A DNA stretch of 12,737 nucleotides from Bacteroidota bacterium (GTDB taxonomy: Bacteria > Bacteroidota > Bacteroidia > Bacteroidales > VadinHA17), in the NCBI GenBank assembly GCA_030631445.1, contig DAOVLD010000025.1, positions 1-12,737 of the forward strand, written 5' to 3'. Both the position numbers and the translations under genes were made by a program. Below the pieces are notes generated by a model, which worked only from the letters and a program-made list of their open reading frames with translations, did no database searches and was not told the DNA's origin. This document shows positions 7,270 to 12,737 of this stretch, in pieces. Position 1 is the stretch's first letter; every line of letters starts with the position of its first letter.

Positions 7270-8793
7270 TTACTTAACCAGTATTTTTCCATTCATTTCT
7301 TCAGGGATATCCAGTTCCATCATTGTAAGGATTGTTGGAGCTACATCTGCGAGTATTCCTTCTTCCACCGATTGATACCGGTCGCTTACAATAATACATG
7401 GGACAGGGTTCAGTGAATGAGCAGTATTTGGTGATCCATCGGAATTAAGGGCATTATCAGCATTACCATGATCGGCAATTATCATTGTATCATATCCGTT
7501 TAACCGGGCAGCATCAACAACTTCACCTACGCATTCGTCCACTGCTTCAACAGCTTTTTTAATAGCATCATAAACGCCGGTATGTCCAACCATATCACAA
7601 TTAGCAAAATTCAGACATATAAAATCAACTCCTTTTTTATTCAGCTCATTCACAATAGCATCTTTTACTTTATAGGCATTCATCTCAGGTTGCAGATCGT
7701 ATGTGGCAACTTTAGGAGAAGGTATTAATATGCGTTTCTCATTTTCGAATTCCTCTTCCCTTCCTCCTGAAAAGAAAAAAGTAACATGAGCATATTTTTC
7801 AGTTTCCGCAATCCGGATCTGCTTTTTATAATTCTTTGCGATAATTTCACCAAGGGTATTTGTAATATCCGCTTTGTTAAAAACAACTATAACCCCTGCG
7901 AAACTTTCATCATATTGTGTAAGGGTATAGTACCTTAAATCCATTACTGACATACCATACTCCGGTATTTTTTCCTGTGTCAGAGCAATTGTCATTTGCC
8001 GGAGGCGGTCGGTCCTGAAGTTAAAACATATTACTACATCACCTTCTTCGATCAGTGTAACAGGTTTATCGTTTTTATCAACACAAACAATCGGTTTTAT
8101 AAATTCATCAGTAATACCCTGATCGTATGATTCCTGAATAGCCTGAATAATGTTATGTGCCGGTTTGCCTTTTCCTTTCACCATTAGGTCATATCCTTCC
8201 CTGATCCTTTCCCAGCGTTTATCACGATCCATAGAGTAATATCTTCCAACGAGACTGGCAATTTTCACAGATGATCCTTCAAGATATTCAAGCAATTCTT
8301 TGATAAAACCTTTTCCGCTTTTTGGGTCAGTATCCCTGCCATCCGTAAGTGCATGAATATAAACATCTTTAAGCCTAAATAATGTTGCCATATCGCATAA
8401 CTTGTACAAATGCTTTTGTGATGCATGAACACCTCCATGTCCGACTAGTCCAAGGAAATGTACTTTTTTCATGTTTTCTTTTGCATAAGTAAAAGCCTCA
8501 ACCAGTTTAGGATTCTGCATAATTGAATCATCCCGAACAGCATTATTTATACGTACAAAGTCCTGAAAAATAATTCTGCCGGCACCAATATTCATATGCC
8601 CTACTTCAGAATTTCCCATTTGTCCATCGGGAAGACCAACACTCTCTCCCGAAGTATGCAACTGTGAATGTGGATATTTTTTATATAATCTATCCATATT
8701 AGGGGTTTCAGCATGGTATATAACATCGCCTTTTGATTTATTGCCTATTCCCCATCCATCTAATATCATTAAAAGTGTTTTATTCTTTATCAT
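7270..8793 (-). CDS. gpmI: 2,3-bisphosphoglycerate-independent phosphoglycerate mutase
   Basis: 507 residues, the usual size for the cofactor-independent enzyme. It interconverts 3- and 2-phosphoglycerate in glycolysis and gluconeogenesis through a phosphoserine, with two Mn ions, in the cytosol. The catalytic set is complete: D12 (ILDGWG), nucleophile S62 in [18 protein letters not shown]123 (GHGGVHAS), D151/R153 (DGRDTDP), R184 and R190 ([12 protein letters not shown]), R260/R263 (FNFRTDR), K333 (EKYAH), D400/H404 (NCDMVGHTG), D441/H442 (ADHGNAD) and H459 (TAHSLNP). The alkaline-phosphatase-like domain wraps around the inserted phosphotransferase domain (about 80-305). It is the first gene of a probable two-gene unit with DUF3109. 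A well-matched promoter lies about 85-120 bases upstream of the ATG. Confidence 0.97.
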   Translation of the reverse strand: MIKNKTLLMILDGWGIGNKSKGDVIYHAETPNMDRLYKKYPHSQLHTSGESVGLPDGQMGNSEVGHMNIGAGRIIFQDFVRINNAVRDDSIMQNPKLVEAFTYAKENMKKVHFLGLVGHGGVHASQKHLYKLCDMATLFRLKDVYIHALTDGRDTDPKSGKGFIKELLEYLEGSSVKIASLVGRYYSMDRDKRWERIREGYDLMVKGKGKPAHNIIQAIQESYDQGITDEFIKPIVCVDKNDKPVTLIEEGDVVICFNFRTDRLRQMTIALTQEKIPEYGMSVMDLRYYTLTQYDESFAGVIVVFNKADITNTLGEIIAKNYKKQIRIAETEKYAHVTFFFSGGREEEFENEKRILIPSPKVATYDLQPEMNAYKVKDAIVNELNKKGVDFICLNFANCDMVGHTGVYDAIKKAVEAVDECVGEVVDAARLNGYDTMIIADHGNADNALNSDGSPNTAHSLNPVPCIIVSDRYQSVEEGILADVAPTILTMMELDIPEEMNGKILVK

Positions 8794-8884
8794 AATTCAA
8801 TTCTGTTAACATTATCAACATGATCACTTTACATATATACAACCAGTCTCTTTCAATTATTACAGGTATTTTTCAGAGAGAATA

Positions 8885-8914
8885 CAAAAGTATCCATTTT
8901 CCTGAGTTTCGCAA
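8885..8914 (-). promoter_or_regulatory. Promoter for gpmI (-33 TTG, -7 TACTTTTG)
   Basis: On the minus strand TTG (8912-8914) is followed after exactly 19 bases by TACTTTTG (8885-8892), matching the Bacteroidota TTG-N19-TAnnTTTG pattern in both boxes and spacing. The predicted start is near 8878, leaving a leader of about 85 bases before ATG 8793. This is the best promoter in the window and separates gpmI transcription from the giant exoprotein gene that ends at 8963. Confidence 0.7.
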
Positions 8915-8962
8915 TGCAACACCCGGAATCAATTTAAAGAAGAAAAATGAATTAATATCTAT

Positions 8963-11900
8963 CTAATGTATTATTGAAAGTCGTTTTATGCCAATCGTTT
9001 TATTACCTTTCATTATCCGGATAAAATATATCCCGTTTTGGTAATTCTCTGTATCAAGAACATGATATTGTACACCATTTCTTAAAACCTTGTTTTCTAT
9101 CAGGGCACCAAGGTTATTAAAGATTCTTAAAGAATAATCTTCTTGCAATGGTTCGGAAAATAATAAATAAGTTTTTCCCGAACTTGGATTTGGATAAATC
9201 TTGAAGCTAAGCTCTCTGATTCCCGAAACAGGAAATGTAATTCCAGTAATGACAGTGTAATTAACAGAAGCAGCCTGGAATATTTCTCTGGTTTCTTCAT
9301 CCTGGACAAAGGCAACTACAATAAGTGCAGCAGGATCAATCTCAGAAACATTAAACAACCATGATTCTGTAATTAAAACACTTCCCTGTGAAAGACCGGT
9401 TGTTATTGGTGTACCGCCCGGATCAGGCAGCATCTTCCGGATTACATTTTCATATGTTTTATCACCTTCCTCAACCTGGTTTTCAAGTATTACAATATGA
9501 AGTGTTACCTCATGATTCGAAGGAATAGATTTTAATGTATCCACTTTAACATCGATGGATAGTGTAGTTCCATTTAATATCTTTGCGTTTAAATTAACCT
9601 GTACCTGCGGATCGTTGAGAGATCTTTTGATCAGGTTGGATTCTTTCCAGAGATAGTTATCCTGATCATCAAATCCCTCGAAATATTCCCAACCATCCAT
9701 TACGCTATAAGGAACATCTGAGATTCCATAATAAATGGCTCTTGCGCCGGGACCTGCAGGATAATACTCATTCAGGACATTACTGCCGGGAAAGTTTGTA
9801 TGATATTGAATATCAATAACATCCAGTGTGTCTTTATTTGCAATGGCATTTACGGTACTATCAGCTTTTTCACTTTGAGACTCGGCAGTGTTGGTAAAAT
9901 GTTCCAATATTACTTTTCGTGTCCTTTCACCGATCCAGACATTGTCAAAGGCAAATCCTTCCATATTTCCTTCTGCTCCTGCTCCAAACGCCACTCTAAA
10001 CTGAACCCCATTCGATCCGATCAATGGATCCAGATCATGCCGTACCTCTTGCCAGTCGTTATTACCTGTACCTGACCATCCCTGTTGCTGACCACCGGGA
10101 TTTCCCAAAATCCCAACTGAGTTAAACCAACCCAGGCCTTTATCATCTCCATACTCACCCACCCTGTTCCAGTCAATACCATTATTTGTCGAGAACTGCA
10201 GAATTGCTCCATCACGGTCTCCCTCGCTATTGATAAGTATATTCATTTTAATCATAGGACGGTTCATTTCTCTAAAATCAAAGCAGGGACTCGTAATCCA
10301 GGAGTCTTCACTATCGAAATAGTTACCGTTAAGGTCTGTAACCCATGCGGTATTTCCGCTTGCGGCTGAATTTATTATGTTATTGGAAGGCAGCCCGAAC
10401 TCCCATGAATTTACAGAAAAATCAGCTGCTTCCGCAATCCAGCCTTGGGGACCAGATTCAAAGTCTTCAAAATAAACTTCATCAATTAACCTGATTGTTG
10501 GTCTCAATTGAATAGTTTGATTTATAGTATCTGTACAACCATTGGCAGTATTGACAATTAATTCAATTGAATAATCTGATTGGGTTGGAAAAACAAAATC
10601 TGTATCTTTTGTATTATAGGTAGCAAGAGTGTCGGTTCCATTCGTATCGTAAAACTTCCAGAGATAATCAGTTATCGGCGAATTACTAAATGTTTTATCC
10701 CTGAACGGTATGCTTTTATTTTCAGAATAACATTCATTTTCCCATTCAAACCCGGCAAGTGGTTTTTCCTCGAAATCAATATCCCTAACCAGTGTATCGC
10801 GGCAATTTTTGTCTGTAACACCTATCATCTCAATACTCCTTCGCCCAAATCCGGGATATTGATGTTTGGGTGTCATCTGGTCACTGGTGTTTTCCCCCAA
10901 ACTTGCGGGATCATCAAAATCCCATTCCCAGGTTATTACCGGATCGATGGAGCTTGTAAGGTTAAAAAAGATGGTTGAATCTCTTTCGTTAACACATCCA
11001 TCGGATATAGTAAAATCAAGGTGAGGAATATCATATACCTGAACAGTTTTGTTTAATATTTTTTTACAACCCGAATAATCTCTAATATAAGTTAAGGTTA
11101 CGGTATCTATTCCAATCACGGCACTACCAGGATCAAAAATATCTACTGAAATTCCTGTAGAACCGGAAAATGCCATAGTTCCAGAGCCACCTCCATCTGT
11201 TGGCAAAATTGGAGTGAGTTCAACAGCTTCATTATTTATACAATATTCCTGATCCAGTCCTATAAAATCGATTTCTCCAATTGAATCAACTGTAAAAAAT
11301 TCTACAATATCCAGGGCAACTGAATCTTTAATATAAGTATATATAATTCTGTGAGTTCCTGGTCCGGCAAGGATTGGATTAAAGGTTGCCAGATCCAGAT
11401 CAATTGAATCTATTCCGTTTCCGGAAAATCTACCTCCGATTTCTCCTCCGGCTGAACTCCCCTGTATGGTGTCAATTGCTCCATCATAACAATAAATAAA
11501 ATCATCATTCCCGGAAAGGGAAGTAATTTCTCCTTCAGCATCAATAACTGTTACCTTTACTGTATCATAATTTGTGCAAAGGTTGTTATCAGTATATGTA
11601 TAAATAATATTATGATCACCTAATCCGGCATCCGAAGGTTTAAATACTTTTTCATAGTCGTCAATTCCAGAACTTCCATAGAAATTTCCACCTGGAGGAG
11701 TTGCATTAAGGTTGACGGTATCTTTATTTATATTATAATATGTATATAAACCGATAATTTTAACGTCCGGTAAGGGATTAACTGTAATAGTAACTGATCC
11801 GAATGAATTTCCGGTACAGAATATATCTGATACCTGGCTAATTAAATACTGTCCGGGTATTAGTGTATTGAATTTGTATGGACTTGAGTTGATATTTGTA

Positions 11901-12737
11901 ATTATACTATCATTTGCACCATCAATCTGATATGTAATTTCCCATGGTGCTGTTCCGGTCAAATTAACGGTAATAATGGCCTCAGAGCCATCATCACATA
12001 TTGCTGCATCACCAGATATAGTTGCAGTAGGCAATGGAATTTCAGTTACAGTTACCGTGGACGATACATAGCTCTGACAACCATTCGCATCGGTAGTTTG
12101 AACAGAATAATCACCTTCTCCTACATCAATGGATTGGGTTGCCTCTCCGGTCGACCATAAATAACCAACTCCGGCAGAAGAGATAAGTGTTGTTGTACTG
12201 CCAGCACAATAGGATAACTCGCCCGTAATAGTTGGAGTGGAAGGAAGGGGATAAATAGTAACTGAATAATCGGATGAAGTTGAATCACATCCTGTGGCAT
12301 CAATGGTTTCAAGGACTTTAACGGTTCCTGTACCAACCGATCCCCAGTCAACGATAATGGAATGAGTATTTTGACCATAGGCAATCGATCCACCTGTAAC
12401 TAACCAATTATAATTATGTCCATCAATGTAAGGTGTTGAATAGGACAATCCCTGGTCATTTTCGCAAACCTGTTGATCTCCTGAAATCACAGGTGTTGGA
12501 AGAGGATTGATTACTACATCAACTGAACCGGTCATTGAATTTATACAACCGGTAGTGGTATTGGTTGCAACCACTGTATAATTTCCTGCTTCAGTTTGGT
12601 TTCCGAAGCTTATTGCTGATCCTGTTCCCGAAACTGCAGTTCCAATATTCGATCCATCTTTCTGTAACTGGTAATCGATCCCAACTTCCGAACCGGATAA
12701 TCCAACTTCAACACCCGTTCCTCCTATACAATAGGGA
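8963..12737 (-). CDS. Giant modular T9SS-secreted protein (Ig/PKD repeats, MAM-like, Omp28-like, sorting domain), N-terminus missing
   Basis: The frame stays open to the right edge, giving 1257 visible codons; the true start and signal peptide are outside. A GTG at 12574 is internal: the 54 codons before it continue the repeat pattern (for example YQLQKDG and FGNQTEAGNYTVVATN). Numbering from that GTG: Ig-like repeats marked by a PLP-xxxISG-xxxxC boundary at about 23, 108, 180 and 266; three repeats of a second type ending in YTYTDNNLC-like strands (about 295-503); two PKD domains (about 518-600 with WEWDFDDP, 604-692); a MAM/lectin-like module (699-885, starting EDFESGPQGW and ending GFAFDNVWIG); an Omp28/thioredoxin-like module lacking cysteines (886-1105); and a T9SS type A sorting domain (about 1124-1203, YPNPSSGK, ending KRLSIIH). 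Export across the outer membrane and surface attachment or release are expected. Target and ligand are unknown. Confidence 0.88.
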   Translation of the reverse strand, partial: PYCIGGTGVEVGLSGSEVGIDYQLQKDGSNIGTAVSGTGSAISFGNQTEAGNYTVVATNTTTGCINSMTGSVDVVINPLPTPVISGDQQVCENDQGLSYSTPYIDGHNYNWLVTGGSIAYGQNTHSIIVDWGSVGTGTVKVLETIDATGCDSTSSDYSVTIYPLPSTPTITGELSYCAGSTTTLISSAGVGYLWSTGEATQSIDVGEGDYSVQTTDANGCQSYVSSTVTVTEIPLPTATISGDAAICDDGSEAIITVNLTGTAPWEITYQIDGANDSIITNINSSPYKFNTLIPGQYLISQVSDIFCTGNSFGSVTITVNPLPDVKIIGLYTYYNINKDTVNLNATPPGGNFYGSSGIDDYEKVFKPSDAGLGDHNIIYTYTDNNLCTNYDTVKVTVIDAEGEITSLSGNDDFIYCYDGAIDTIQGSSAGGEIGGRFSGNGIDSIDLDLATFNPILAGPGTHRIIYTYIKDSVALDIVEFFTVDSIGEIDFIGLDQEYCINNEAVELTPILPTDGGGSGTMAFSGSTGISVDIFDPGSAVIGIDTVTLTYIRDYSGCKKILNKTVQVYDIPHLDFTISDGCVNERDSTIFFNLTSSIDPVITWEWDFDDPASLGENTSDQMTPKHQYPGFGRRSIEMIGVTDKNCRDTLVRDIDFEEKPLAGFEWENECYSENKSIPFRDKTFSNSPITDYLWKFYDTNGTDTLATYNTKDTDFVFPTQSDYSIELIVNTANGCTDTINQTIQLRPTIRLIDEVYFEDFESGPQGWIAEAADFSVNSWEFGLPSNNIINSAASGNTAWVTDLNGNYFDSEDSWITSPCFDFREMNRPMIKMNILINSEGDRDGAILQFSTNNGIDWNRVGEYGDDKGLGWFNSVGILGNPGGQQQGWSGTGNNDWQEVRHDLDPLIGSNGVQFRVAFGAGAEGNMEGFAFDNVWIGERTRKVILEHFTNTAESQSEKADSTVNAIANKDTLDVIDIQYHTNFPGSNVLNEYYPAGPGARAIYYGISDVPYSVMDGWEYFEGFDDQDNYLWKESNLIKRSLNDPQVQVNLNAKILNGTTLSIDVKVDTLKSIPSNHEVTLHIVILENQVEEGDKTYENVIRKMLPDPGGTPITTGLSQGSVLITESWLFNVSEIDPAALIVVAFVQDEETREIFQAASVNYTVITGITFPVSGIRELSFKIYPNPSSGKTYLLFSEPLQEDYSLRIFNNLGALIENKVLRNGVQYHVLDTENYQNGIYFIRIMKGNKTIGIKRLSIIH
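8966..9205 (-). other. T9SS type A C-terminal sorting domain (within the giant exoprotein)
   Basis: The last 80 residues form the C-terminal signal read by the type IX system: the SFKIYPNPSSGKTYLLF opening, a SLRIFNNLGALIENK middle strand, and the NGIYFIRIMKGNKTIGIKR ending that is typical of the type A family. In this family the domain is normally removed on secretion. Confidence 0.9.
9260..9919 (-). other. Omp28-like thioredoxin-fold module without cysteines (within the giant exoprotein)
   Basis: The segment opens with KVILEHFTNT, equivalent to the start of Omp28-like domains, which normally continue into a CxxC motif; here it continues AESQSEKAD. Later landmarks of the family remain: a PGSN..YYPAGPGAR stretch, VPYSVMDG, the YENVIRKMLPDPGG block and VVAFVQDEETREIFQA near the end. 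There is no cysteine anywhere in the module, so a disulfide-exchange role is ruled out. The family assignment is by recalled pattern, not by alignment. Confidence 0.65.

Noticed and set aside
10580..10978. Plus-strand open frame of 132 codons
   Set aside because: It is antisense to the PKD region of the exoprotein, which has clear domain patterns; no promoter or family match is visible.
12121..12393. Minus-strand open frame of 90 codons in another frame
   Set aside because: It overlaps the Ig-like repeats of the exoprotein entirely, and its low-complexity Leu/Pro-rich translation is a frame-shift shadow of repetitive DNA.
12572..12574. GTG as the true start of the exoprotein
   Set aside because: The frame is open for 54 more codons to the window edge and they encode a continuing Ig-like repeat; no signal peptide follows the GTG.
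1..12737. A novel multi-gene defence or biosynthetic system
   Set aside because: Every gene is assigned to a housekeeping or envelope family with intact hallmarks, and the neighbourhood shows no mobile element, toxin-antitoxin pair or unusual enzyme cluster.

Overview
The window reads as a stretch of an AT-rich Bacteroidota chromosome. Three things support this: a large secreted protein with a type IX secretion system (T9SS) type A C-terminal sorting domain, a 729-residue type III glutamine synthetase of the kind typical of Bacteroides and relatives, and several Bacteroidota-type promoter boxes (TAnnTTTG) upstream of genes. There are no ribosomal RNA, tRNA, CRISPR or transposase genes.

All seven genes lie on the minus strand, so transcription runs from the right edge to the left. 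In that order: (1) a giant modular secreted protein whose N-terminus lies beyond the right edge (Ig/PKD-like repeats, a MAM/lectin-like module, a cysteine-free Omp28/thioredoxin-like module and a T9SS sorting domain); (2) gpmI, the cofactor-independent phosphoglycerate mutase, with its own promoter; (3) a small Cys-rich DUF3109 protein 20 bases behind gpmI and probably cotranscribed; (4) an M20-family metallodipeptidase; (5) glnN, glutamine synthetase type III; (6) a TPR / five-bladed PD40 propeller / carboxypeptidase-regulatory-like / OmpA_C protein with the same architecture as the T9SS component PorE; (7) the 5' part of purM, cut by the left edge.

The genes are mostly housekeeping (glycolysis, nitrogen assimilation, peptide turnover, purine synthesis) plus envelope and secretion functions. 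The only plausible functional link is that the modular exoprotein is T9SS cargo while the OmpA-type protein resembles a T9SS/envelope anchor. I see no evident new defence or biosynthetic system.

The less ordinary content is in the gaps. Two gaps contain short arrays with an exact 7-base period lying directly behind stop codons (6499-6540 plus 6629-6663, and 4990-5017). The glnN upstream region carries three CCCCTAAA copies, an inverted repeat and a G8 tract around its promoter. A bulged hairpin sits immediately before the OmpA-type gene.
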